From positions 1 to 9,898 of the forward strand of contig CANIYB010000069.1 in the NCBI GenBank assembly GCA_947471105.1: a DNA stretch of 9,898 nt, read 5' to 3'. Below, in pieces: positions 1-5,911 of this stretch (position 1 is its first letter; the number at the start of each line of letters is the position of its first letter). Below the pieces are notes generated by a model that was given only the letters and a program-made list of their open reading frames with translations, ran no database searches and was not told where the DNA came from. The position numbers and the translations under genes were made by a program. Source of the DNA: Cytophagaceae bacterium (GTDB taxonomy: Bacteria > Bacteroidota > Bacteroidia > Cytophagales > Spirosomataceae).

Positions 1-299
1 AAATTGCAGCGGTCAATGGAGTAGATGTACTATTTATTGGGCCTGCTGATTTAACCATGGAACTGGGGATTTTTGGACAATTCGACCATCCCCGATTTTT
101 AGATGCCATCCATTTAATTACGAATGCTGCGAAAAAATTTGGGAAGGCCACGGGAATTTTATTCTTCAACATTTCTGAGTATGAAAAATACCATGCGATG
201 GGGATTCGATTTTTAGCCTGTGGCGCCGATGCAACATTTGTAGCGGAAGGGGCTAGAAATATGTCCAAAAACTTAGATGACTTGAGAAAAAATAAATAA
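1..299 (+). CDS. HpcH/HpaI-family aldolase, C-terminal part (GarL-like)
   Basis: The gene is cut by the left edge. Its reading frame is open from base 3, so the ATG at 57 is an internal methionine and not the start. The visible 98 residues open with a stretch reading GVDVLFIGPADLTMELG. The GPxDL motif carries the Asp that helps bind the catalytic metal in class II pyruvate aldolases of the HpcH/HpaI family, which includes 2-dehydro-3-deoxyglucarate aldolase GarL. The rest (HP..LDAI, GKATGIL, GADATFV) also follows that family, which is about 250 residues long, so roughly 60% is missing upstream. The known reaction is reversible cleavage of a 2-keto-3-deoxy sugar acid to pyruvate plus an aldehyde, in the cytoplasm. 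The GarR-like reductase two genes on makes tartronate semialdehyde a plausible product. The exact substrate cannot be read from this fragment. Confidence 0.88.
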   Translation, partial: IAAVNGVDVLFIGPADLTMELGIFGQFDHPRFLDAIHLITNAAKKFGKATGILFFNISEYEKYHAMGIRFLACGADATFVAEGARNMSKNLDDLRKNK

Positions 300-323
300 A
301 ATTTTTATAAAAATCAATACAAT

Positions 324-1772
324 ATGACAAGCTTAGATCCATTAATCATTTTATTTATTGGCATTATTATGGTTGTTGGAGGCATCATTGGTCTCAAATT
401 ACATCCATTTTTAGCCCTTTTATTAGGAGCCTTTTCCGTGGCGATTTTAACATCTCCTGAGGCGATTCAGCAGTTTGCCATCGACAAAGGAATATCCCCT
501 GCTGCCGCATTAACACTAGCAAAAAAGAGTATTGGCGAGCGCATTGCGACAGAATTCGGTAACACCTGTGCTAAAATTGGGATATTAATCGCCATGGCCG
601 CCATCATAGGTAAGTGTATGTTGGAAAGTGGTGCAGCAGAACGCATCATTCGATCGATTCTTAAATTTACAGGAATAGATAAAGCGCCCATCGCGTTTTT
701 AATCAGTAGCTTCTTTTTAGGGATCCCAGTGTTTTTTGATACAGTTTTGTTCTTAATGATTCCATTAGCCAAAGCCATGACATTTAGAATTGGCAAAAAC
801 TACCTTTTACTCATATTGTGTATTATGGCGGGAGCTGCTATGGCAAATTCTCTTGTACCCCCGGCACCAGGACCCCTTTTTCTAATTGGAGAAATGCACA
901 TTCCTATAGGTCTCATGATGATTTCGGGAACTATTGTTGGCCTATTCACGATAACCTCCGGATATTTTTTCGCCAAATGGGCCAATTTAAAATGGCCCAT
1001 CGAATTAAGGGATTCGCTGGATGCTAAGCTAGAAGACATAAAAATTATTTCTGCCAAGGAGACTATCAAATTACCAAGTCTTGGAATTTCCCTTTTACCC
1101 ATATTATTCCCATTGCTATTCATTTGTTTGGATACGTTCATCAATGCATTTGTAACCAAAGGGGATACTTCAGGTAATTCTTCCTTATTGACGAATACCC
1201 TTGCCCTATTTAAATTTTTTGGAGATAAAAATGTAGCCATCATTTGTGGCGGAATTATTGCACTTCTGGTTTTGGTAAAAGAGAAGGGGAAAGATGAAAA
1301 TTTAACCTCTTTTGTACAGGCTGCTTTAATGAGTGGTGGGGGAATCATTCTAATTACAGCTGCTGGAGGTGCTTTTGGAGGGATGCTCCAACAAACCGGA
1401 ATAAGCAATAGGATCGCAGATATGACAAAAGATTATCAAATTGCACTCATTCCGTTAGCATTCTTTATCGCGGCAATCGTTCGTACGGCACAAGGTTCTG
1501 CGACGGTTGCGTTAATTACTGCATCAGGAATATTGTCAGGCATGGCAAATAATGCAAACCTTGAATTTCACCCTGTCTATTTAGGTTTAGCCATTGGCTG
1601 TGGATCTAAACTAGTCCCTTGGATGAATGATGCAGGTTTTTGGATCATTTGTAAGCTTAGTAATTTAACTGAGAAAGAAGCATTAAAAACAATAACGCCT
1701 ATGTTAGCCATCATGGGATTTACGGGACTTATTATCATCATTATTGGCGCAAAACTCTTTCCATTAGTATAA
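324..1772 (+). CDS. GntP-family sugar-acid permease (gluconate:H+ symporter type)
   Basis: This 482-residue, very hydrophobic inner-membrane protein has the usual length and signature blocks of the GntP family: GIPVFFDTVLFLMIPLA (133-149), SLVPPAPGPL (176-185), RTAQGSATVALITASGI (387-403) and MNDAGFW (434-440). A more polar stretch at about 220-250 separates two membrane halves, and I estimate 12-14 membrane segments. Family members import gluconate, fructuronate, glycerate and related acids with protons. Only 24 bases separate it from the aldolase, and the next ATG lies 13 bases past its stop, so it is surely in one operon with the sugar-acid enzymes around it and probably imports their substrate. 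The ATG at 324 has no Shine-Dalgarno, only A/T-rich sequence, which is normal in Bacteroidota. Several long open frames on the opposite strand are shadows. The substrate is inferred from neighbours. Confidence 0.93.
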   Translation: MTSLDPLIILFIGIIMVVGGIIGLKLHPFLALLLGAFSVAILTSPEAIQQFAIDKGISPAAALTLAKKSIGERIATEFGNTCAKIGILIAMAAIIGKCMLESGAAERIIRSILKFTGIDKAPIAFLISSFFLGIPVFFDTVLFLMIPLAKAMTFRIGKNYLLLILCIMAGAAMANSLVPPAPGPLFLIGEMHIPIGLMMISGTIVGLFTITSGYFFAKWANLKWPIELRDSLDAKLEDIKIISAKETIKLPSLGISLLPILFPLLFICLDTFINAFVTKGDTSGNSSLLTNTLALFKFFGDKNVAIICGGIIALLVLVKEKGKDENLTSFVQAALMSGGGIILITAAGGAFGGMLQQTGISNRIADMTKDYQIALIPLAFFIAAIVRTAQGSATVALITASGILSGMANNANLEFHPVYLGLAIGCGSKLVPWMNDAGFWIICKLSNLTEKEALKTITPMLAIMGFTGLIIIIIGAKLFPLV

Positions 1773-1785
1773 AAATTTGTTGAAA

Positions 1786-2637
1786 ATGAAAAAAATTGGA
1801 TTTGTCGGCCTGGGCATCATGGGGAAACCGATGGCATTAAATCTTTTAAATTCAGGGTTTGATGTTAGCATTCTTATTACAAGTAAAGCTTCTGATGAAT
1901 TGGGAATAGTGGGAGCGAATGTGTGCGCCAACCTTGAAGCATTAAGTGCAAAAAGTGAAGTGATCATTACGATGCTGCCTGATTCTCCGGAAGTGCTAGA
2001 GGTGGTAAACCAACTCGTCCATTCTATAAAACCTGGAACTTTGTTTATTGACATGTCGAGTATTGCTCCGGCGGCAACAAAAAACATCCATGATATTTTT
2101 AAGAAAAAAGGAGTTGAGGCATTAGACGCCCCAGTTTCCGGTGGCCAAGTAGGAGCCGTTGCCGGTAGTTTATCCATCATGGTGGGTGGGAGTGAAATGG
2201 CATTTAAAAATGCTTTACCCATTTTCGAAGCCATGGGAAAAAACATTGTACATATTGGAGAATCCGGTGCGGGCCAAATAACCAAAATATGTAATCAAAT
2301 GATTGTTGGAATAACGATACAGGCCGTATCTGAAGCAATAACATTGGCAAAATCAGCAGGAGTAAATGTTGAAAAAGTGAGAGACGTATTGCTAGGGGGT
2401 TTTGCTCAAAGTAAAATATTAGATCTTCATGGAAAAAGAATGATTGAGGAAAATTTTGTTCCTGGATTTACCGTTAATTTACACAACAAAGATTTAGGAA
2501 TTGCTTTGAAAACAAGTCAAGAATTAGGTTTAACCTTACCAGGGACCGAAATGGCTGCTTACTTAATGGAAAAAGCAATTAAAAAGGGAAATGGGCATTT
2601 AGACCACAGCTCACTTATATTAAATTTACAGACATAA
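1786..2637 (+). CDS. garR: 2-hydroxy-3-oxopropionate (tartronate semialdehyde) reductase, GarR/HIBADH family
   Basis: This is a 283-residue NAD(P)-dependent beta-hydroxyacid dehydrogenase. The N-terminal Rossmann fold has GLGIMG (8-13). The substrate-binding signature DAPVSGG is at 114-120, and the GAGQITKICNQ block (161-171) holds the catalytic lysine, Lys167. The helical C-terminal half has the NLHNKDLGIAL cofactor/substrate block at about 231-241. Length and motifs match GarR and GlxR (about 290-295 residues), which reduce tartronate semialdehyde to D-glycerate. 3-Hydroxyisobutyrate dehydrogenase is a close relative that sequence alone does not exclude. The GarL-type aldolase upstream, whose product would be this substrate, favours GarR. 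I chose the ATG at 1786: it begins directly with the MKKIGFVGLG core, whereas the in-frame TTG at 1777 adds only three residues. It sits 13 bases after the permease stop. Enzyme class is secure; exact substrate is likely but inferred. Confidence 0.87.
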   Translation: MKKIGFVGLGIMGKPMALNLLNSGFDVSILITSKASDELGIVGANVCANLEALSAKSEVIITMLPDSPEVLEVVNQLVHSIKPGTLFIDMSSIAPAATKNIHDIFKKKGVEALDAPVSGGQVGAVAGSLSIMVGGSEMAFKNALPIFEAMGKNIVHIGESGAGQITKICNQMIVGITIQAVSEAITLAKSAGVNVEKVRDVLLGGFAQSKILDLHGKRMIEENFVPGFTVNLHNKDLGIALKTSQELGLTLPGTEMAAYLMEKAIKKGNGHLDHSSLILNLQT

Positions 2638-2678
2638 ATATTGAAATATATCAATTAAACTATTTAAACACTAGAACG

Positions 2679-3794
2679 ATGAAACGCAATAATTTCTTAA
2701 AAGCTATAACAGCAAGTTCTGTAGGAGCAACCTTATTAAATTCCACAGATGTAAAAGCATCGATAGAAGCGATAGCCCCTAAGAAAACATTAATGACCGT
2801 TGGCTGCCAATCGGGTGGAACAACCATCGAAAATTTAGAATTTAAAGCTCGGCATGGCGTTTTCAATATTGACGGGGGAACTCCCAAAACAATTGTTGGC
2901 AAAGGCTGGGACTTAGCTGATTCATTAGCGAAAAAAGAAGCTTGTGAAAAATATGGCATCAAATTAGACGCCTACCATTTTCCATTGACATCTGCCGGCA
3001 TTGACAAAGTTGAATATCCGAATATCATGTTGGGAAAAAGCCCTGAAAGGGATCGGGAAATAGAGATACTCCAACAAATGATTCAGGTAGCTTCAAAGAC
3101 TGGCATCAAAGTTTTGAATTACAATACGACTATTTTGCCCGTTTTAAGAACGGGCCGAGTGGTAGATCCCAAAAGAGGAAATGTTGAATACAATGTTTGG
3201 AATTATCAAGAAGCATTAAAAAGGAACGACCCAAAAACAATTGCGGGTGATGTGAGTATTGAACAAATGTTTGAAAGAATTACATATTTATTAGATCGAC
3301 TTTTGCCCGTTGCCAAAGAATATAAAGTCAAATTAGCGAATCATATAGCCGATCCACCAACTCCAGTGGGATACCGAGGAATTACCCGATGGAATAGCCC
3401 CGACGTTTTTAAAGGTATTCAACGGTTTGCTAAATTGTACGACAATGAATACCATGGATTTAATTTTTGTATCGGATCAATCGCCGAGGGATTAAATGAT
3501 CCAGCAAGCGAAATTTTCCCGATCATAAAATGGGTAGGTGAGCGCAATCAGATTTTCAACGTCCATTTAAGAAATATAAAGGGAGGGTTTAATAACTTCC
3601 AAGAAGTGTACCCAGATAATGGTGATATGAATTTTCTTAAAGTCGTAAGGGCCTTAAGAGATGTAGGATTTTCAGGAATGGTTATGCCGGATCACGTACC
3701 TCACCATCATGATGATTTAAAAGGTAATCAAGCATTTTCATTTTGCTACGGATATATCAAAGGCTTGATTCAAGCTGTAAGCGAAGAAAAATAA
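2679..3794 (+). CDS. Mannonate dehydratase (UxuA)-like TIM-barrel protein with signal-like N-terminus
   Basis: The 371-residue protein resembles UxuA, which dehydrates D-mannonate to 2-keto-3-deoxygluconate with a divalent metal. Family blocks appear in order: NYNTTILPVLRTGR (147-160), NHIADPPTP (221-229), FNFCIGS (261-267), VHLRNI (295-300), DNGDMNF (313-319) and MPDH (336-339). His222, Cys264, His296 and Asp338 match the four metal ligands known for the family. The N-terminus departs from E. coli UxuA (394 residues): MKRNNFLKAI followed by a mildly hydrophobic stretch to about residue 27 resembles a Tat signal, but the second arginine of the RRxFLK motif is Asn. The protein may therefore be periplasmic, lipid-free and poorly Tat-dependent, or the signal may be degenerate. 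It is the last gene of the operon, 41 bases after the reductase and followed by a strong terminator. Another aldonate, or isomerase activity, is possible. Confidence 0.78.
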   Translation: MKRNNFLKAITASSVGATLLNSTDVKASIEAIAPKKTLMTVGCQSGGTTIENLEFKARHGVFNIDGGTPKTIVGKGWDLADSLAKKEACEKYGIKLDAYHFPLTSAGIDKVEYPNIMLGKSPERDREIEILQQMIQVASKTGIKVLNYNTTILPVLRTGRVVDPKRGNVEYNVWNYQEALKRNDPKTIAGDVSIEQMFERITYLLDRLLPVAKEYKVKLANHIADPPTPVGYRGITRWNSPDVFKGIQRFAKLYDNEYHGFNFCIGSIAEGLNDPASEIFPIIKWVGERNQIFNVHLRNIKGGFNNFQEVYPDNGDMNFLKVVRALRDVGFSGMVMPDHVPHHHDDLKGNQAFSFCYGYIKGLIQAVSEEK

Positions 3795-3801
3795 ATTGTA
3801 T

Positions 3802-3833
3802 AAAAAAGGAGATCAAATTTGATCTCCTTTTTT
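3802..3833 (+). terminator. Perfect palindromic terminator closing the sugar-acid operon
   Basis: A perfect 32-bp palindrome begins 7 bases after the last stop codon. Its core is GGAGATCAAATTTGATCTCC (3808-3827), flanked by A6 on the left and T6 on the right. It gives a stem with a T tract on either strand, so it can stop transcription in both directions. It is the natural end of the operon at 1-3794. Confidence 0.88.
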
Positions 3834-3841
3834 ATTTAGAT

Positions 3842-4104
3842 GGGGATTGACAGCTTCATTTCATTCGCTGTCAGCCCGCAGTGGGCATCTAGCACAAAGC
3901 CTCACACCATTCGCTTGATATTCAAAGTTCGGGAGTGACAGCTCCACTCCGTTTCGCTGTCATCCGCAGGGGGCATCTTGCACAAAGCCTAACACCATTC
4001 GCTTGATACTCAACGTTCGGGAGTGACAGCTCCACTCCGTTTCGCTGTCAGCCCGCAGGGCATCTTGCACAAAGCCTGCCACTGTTCGCGCTGCGAACCG
4101 TGGC
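3842..4104. repeat. Three tandem copies of an 88-bp intergenic repeat
   Basis: The marker TGACAGC recurs at 3848, 3936 and 4024, exactly 88 bases apart each time. Units 1 and 2 are complete. Unit 3 is alike to about 4077 and then changes into a terminator hairpin. Each unit runs TGACAGC, a 12-13 base spacer, GCTGTCA, a CCGCAG..GGGCATCT block, GCACAAAGCCT, an ACCATTCGCTTGAT block and GTTCGGGAG. The TGACAGC/GCTGTCA arms form a 7-bp hairpin in each unit. In units 2 and 3 a competing 6-bp hairpin, GGAGTG/CACTCC (3932-3937 with 3945-3950 in unit 2), overlaps it. The 88-base period survives small compensating indels between units 1 and 2. There is no open frame of note, and the stretch is more GC-rich than its surroundings. 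It looks like an extragenic palindromic repeat family; its function is unknown. Confidence 0.85.
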
Positions 4105-4110
4105 TTTTTT
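4078..4110 (+). terminator. Plus-strand terminator hairpin at the end of the repeat array
   Basis: GCCAC-T-GTTCGC, loop GCT, GCGAAC-C-GTGGC forms an 11-bp stem with one T/C mismatch (4078-4104), followed directly by TTTTTT (4105-4110). This is a strong intrinsic terminator for plus-strand transcription. No gene needs it here apart from read-through of the terminator at 3802, or transcription of the repeat array itself. Confidence 0.72.
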
Positions 4111-4166
4111 AATGGGCGTTCGTTCAATCTCGCTAGCGGAATTCACTTCCGCCCATTAAAAAAGCC
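4102..4166. repeat. 17-bp perfect inverted repeat linking two opposed terminators
   Basis: GGCTTTTTTAATGGGCG (4102-4118) is repeated in perfect inversion as CGCCCATTAAAAAAGCC (4150-4166), with a 31-base loop that itself contains the palindrome CGCTAGCG (4131-4138). The left arm includes the 3' edge and T tract of the plus-strand terminator. The right arm includes the 3' edge and T tract of the minus-strand terminator. The long hairpin and the two terminators are therefore mutually exclusive structures. Confidence 0.75.
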
Positions 4167-4190
4167 TCTCAGCTCACGCTGAAAGGCTTT
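4157..4190 (-). terminator. Terminator of tRNA-Ser (minus strand)
   Basis: Read on the minus strand, AAAGCCTTTCAGC, loop GTGA, GCTGAGAGGCTTT (4190 down to 4161) forms a 13-bp stem with a single G-U pair and continues into a run of T. It starts one base beyond the tRNA 3' end, so it is the intrinsic terminator of the tRNA transcript. Confidence 0.85.
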
Positions 4191-4191
4191 G

Positions 4192-4279
4192 TAGAGGGGA
4201 AGGGATTCGAACCCTCGGTAAGCTTGAGACCTACACACGCTTTCCAAGCGTGCTCCTTAAACCACTCGGACACCCCTCT
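4192..4279 (-). tRNA. tRNA-Ser (anticodon GGA)
   Basis: Read on the minus strand, the 88-nt gene folds fully. The acceptor AGAGGGG pairs with CCCCTCT over 7 bp. TG is followed by a D arm opening TCCGAGTGG and closing GGA. The anticodon stem CACGC/GCGTG encloses the loop TTGGAAA, anticodon GGA. A long variable arm GTAGG/CTTAC (one G-U pair) has loop TCTCAAG. The T arm GAGGG/CCCTT encloses TTCGAAT. The long variable arm and anticodon make it a serine tRNA reading UCC and UCU. CCA is not encoded. The base after the acceptor stem is A, whereas bacterial serine tRNAs usually carry G at position 73, and the first pair is A-U instead of the usual G-C. A promoter lies just upstream and a terminator just downstream. 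Confidence 0.96.
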
Positions 4280-4290
4280 GAATGGGATGG

Positions 4291-4321
4291 CAAAGCTAAG
4301 AATTTATTTTGAAGAATCGAA
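4291..4321 (-). promoter_or_regulatory. Promoter of tRNA-Ser, Bacteroidota type
   Basis: On the minus strand, TAGCTTTG (4298 down to 4291) fits the Bacteroidota -7 consensus TAnnTTTG exactly. TTCG (4321-4318), 19 bases upstream, is one mismatch from the -33 consensus TTTG. The expected start, a few bases beyond the -7 element, falls just before the tRNA 5' end at 4279. The -33 element lies within the last codons of the carboxypeptidase gene. Confidence 0.65.
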
Positions 4322-5797
4322 AAAGGAATCAATGTCCTTTTTAAATTGAATCAAACTTGGTTTGTGTATATAATACATATGGCCTGATTCATAAAACTTT
4401 ATGTCCACGCGCGCTCTTTGCTCAGGGCGCAAAAACATATGCTCCACATCATACAAAGCCGTAAAATAAGGGGTAGCAAAATCATAATATCCGCAGCCTA
4501 AATACACTTTCAAATTAGGGTTTTTCGCCATCGCATCACGCAAACTCTCCGCCACATTTAAATACTTATTTTGCACATTCTTGTAGGACCAAGGATAAAC
4601 ATCGCCAAATACATTATAGCCCTTCTCTTCTTTAAACTTCAATTCTTTGGACAAATAATCATTAATTGTCGCTGTAAACGGACCGTCAATATTGGCAAAA
4701 GATGGGTCAAAATCGACATATTCGCCCGCATCATCTAAGTCGCGCCCCGTAAATCGAGCGTCTAATCGGCCGACCGACAAGCCATCCCCGCGGCGAAGAG
4801 CTTTATAAAATCGGTTCTCATCCACACGTAAATTCGCCTGCAAACAAAGTTCTTTGCTAAGGCCGGTCCAATAAGCCATTTTCTCAGCGATGGCCTCTTT
4901 TTCATTGGCAGACATCCAGCCACCTTTAATTAATGCTGAAGCATATTCCCCAATCGCCCAAGCCTCCGATTCTTTCAAGACAGATGCGATGGGACGAGCC
5001 AATAAAGCGGGGGCCAATTTCTTGTGATACCAAGCTGCAGCCGTATAAGATGGAATATATAAAGCCCTCGGCAAGTCATTTCCAATGTCATAATTGTTCG
5101 TTCCAAAATTCAATACCGCCGAAATTAAAATAACCCCATTGATATAAATCCGATGCGTATCCTGTAAATATTTAGACAATCCTGCCGCACGAGTGGTACC
5201 ATAGGATTCTCCTGCAAGGAATTTTGGGGAAGCCCAACGATCATAGCGGCTTAAAAAGTTTCGAACGAATGCCCCCACAGAAGTAATATCCTCCACATAG
5301 CCATGGTAATTACTCTCGTTTTCGCCATTGACCGCTCTTGAAAAACCAGTAGACACCGGGTCAATAAATACCAAATCTGTTTTATCTAACCAAGAAAATT
5401 CATTTGGAATATAGGTATAAGGTGCCGCTGTCGCCGAACCATCATCTTTCAAAAGGACTCTTTTCGGGCCCACACCTCCCATGTGCAACCACAACGACGC
5501 TGATCCTGGACCCCCATTGAACGTAAATGTTACAGGTCTCTTTCCCGCATCCTCCCCTTCTTTTTGATAATAGGTAAAAAATATTTTGGACAAAACTTTC
5601 TCCGTATCCGCCTTCATGTGCATATATCCAGTGATAGCCGTGTATTGAATAGTCTTTCCTCCGATGATGATCGCATGTGTCGTTTTTACTACTTGGACCC
5701 CCTGTGGATCGGGATCGCTTGGGACAATGGAAGCAGTCTTTTGAGAAACACCATTAAAAGAAATGGCAACCATTATAATCAACAATATTTTTTTCAT
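4304..5797 (-). CDS. Secreted S10-family serine carboxypeptidase
   Basis: This 497-residue protein is a peptidase S10 homologue (alpha/beta-hydrolase fold), which removes C-terminal residues from peptides, often at acidic pH. The N-terminus MKKILLIIMVAISFNGVSQ is a Sec signal peptide with a short hydrophobic core, so the enzyme acts in the periplasm or outside the cell. The oxyanion-hole block NGGPGSA is at 94-100 and LVFIDPVSTGFS at 142-153. The nucleophile Ser198 lies in GESYG (196-200), Asp439 in GCGYYDFATP, and His473 in ESGHMYYIHKP, so the triad is complete. The residues between about 230 and 400 form the variable cap. It stands alone, divergent from the reductase operon, with the tRNA 24 bases downstream. 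A weak -7-like TATATTCG (5823-5816, minus) precedes it, but I found no convincing -33 partner. Its role is probably peptide scavenging; the natural substrate is unknown. Confidence 0.93.
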   Translation of the reverse strand: MKKILLIIMVAISFNGVSQKTASIVPSDPDPQGVQVVKTTHAIIIGGKTIQYTAITGYMHMKADTEKVLSKIFFTYYQKEGEDAGKRPVTFTFNGGPGSASLWLHMGGVGPKRVLLKDDGSATAAPYTYIPNEFSWLDKTDLVFIDPVSTGFSRAVNGENESNYHGYVEDITSVGAFVRNFLSRYDRWASPKFLAGESYGTTRAAGLSKYLQDTHRIYINGVILISAVLNFGTNNYDIGNDLPRALYIPSYTAAAWYHKKLAPALLARPIASVLKESEAWAIGEYASALIKGGWMSANEKEAIAEKMAYWTGLSKELCLQANLRVDENRFYKALRRGDGLSVGRLDARFTGRDLDDAGEYVDFDPSFANIDGPFTATINDYLSKELKFKEEKGYNVFGDVYPWSYKNVQNKYLNVAESLRDAMAKNPNLKVYLGCGYYDFATPYFTALYDVEHMFLRPEQRARVDIKFYESGHMYYIHKPSLIQFKKDIDSFFDSSK

Positions 5798-5830
5798 CCT
5801 AAATAAATTTAAAAACGAATATAAAAATTG

Positions 5831-5861
5831 TTTGCCAATAAAAGGTAATTTCGTAGATTTG
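5831..5861 (+). promoter_or_regulatory. Promoter of the sulfite reductase operon, Bacteroidota type
   Basis: TTTG (5831-5834) and TAGATTTG (5854-5861) match the Bacteroidota -33 (TTTG) and -7 (TAnnTTTG) elements exactly, separated by 19 bases, a spacing typical of this promoter class. The predicted start falls at about 5866-5871, giving a leader of some 40 bases before the ATG at 5912. This is the best promoter in the window. Confidence 0.75.
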
Positions 5862-5869
5862 CACCTACT

Positions 5870-5884
5870 CTATATATTATATAG
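5870..5884. promoter_or_regulatory. Candidate operator: 15-bp AT-rich palindrome at the predicted transcription start
   Basis: CTATATA-T-TATATAG is a perfect inverted repeat with 7-bp arms around one central T. It begins about 8 bases after the -7 element and so covers the predicted start site, a position where a bound dimeric repressor would block transcription. A chance AT-rich palindrome is possible in such sequence. No regulator gene is next to it. Confidence 0.4.
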
Positions 5885-5911
5885 ACTTTATTAACAATAC
5901 AAGATAAAAAA

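Noticed and set aside
57..299. A complete 80-residue small protein starting at the ATG at 57
   Set aside because: The same frame is open to the left edge and its upstream residues continue the aldolase signature (GVDVLFIGPADL), so this is the tail of a longer gene.
601..608. Residues R601 and H608 of the reductase tail as an RNase active site (coordinates here are residue numbers)
   Set aside because: The spacing fits Rx4-6H, but the motif lies in an early helix with the look of non-nuclease HEPN domains, so a nuclease call is not supported.
467..1408. Long open frames on the minus strand opposite the permease
   Set aside because: They show no recognisable family pattern and mirror the biased codons of the well-supported GntP gene.
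1777..1785. TTG start for the GarR-like reductase
   Set aside because: It would add only three residues before the standard MKKIGFVGLG start; the ATG at 1786 fits the family.
3842..4104. CRISPR array
   Set aside because: The three 88-bp copies follow one another without unique spacers, the whole unit is repeated, and no cas gene is present.
4192..4279. tRNA-Ser as an integration (att) site of a mobile element
   Set aside because: No second copy of the tRNA 3' end and no integrase or phage gene is visible in the window; flanking genes are housekeeping in type.
5816..5846. Minus-strand promoter for the carboxypeptidase
   Set aside because: TATATTCG is one mismatch from the -7 consensus, but the expected -33 position has no TTTG, so I do not list it.
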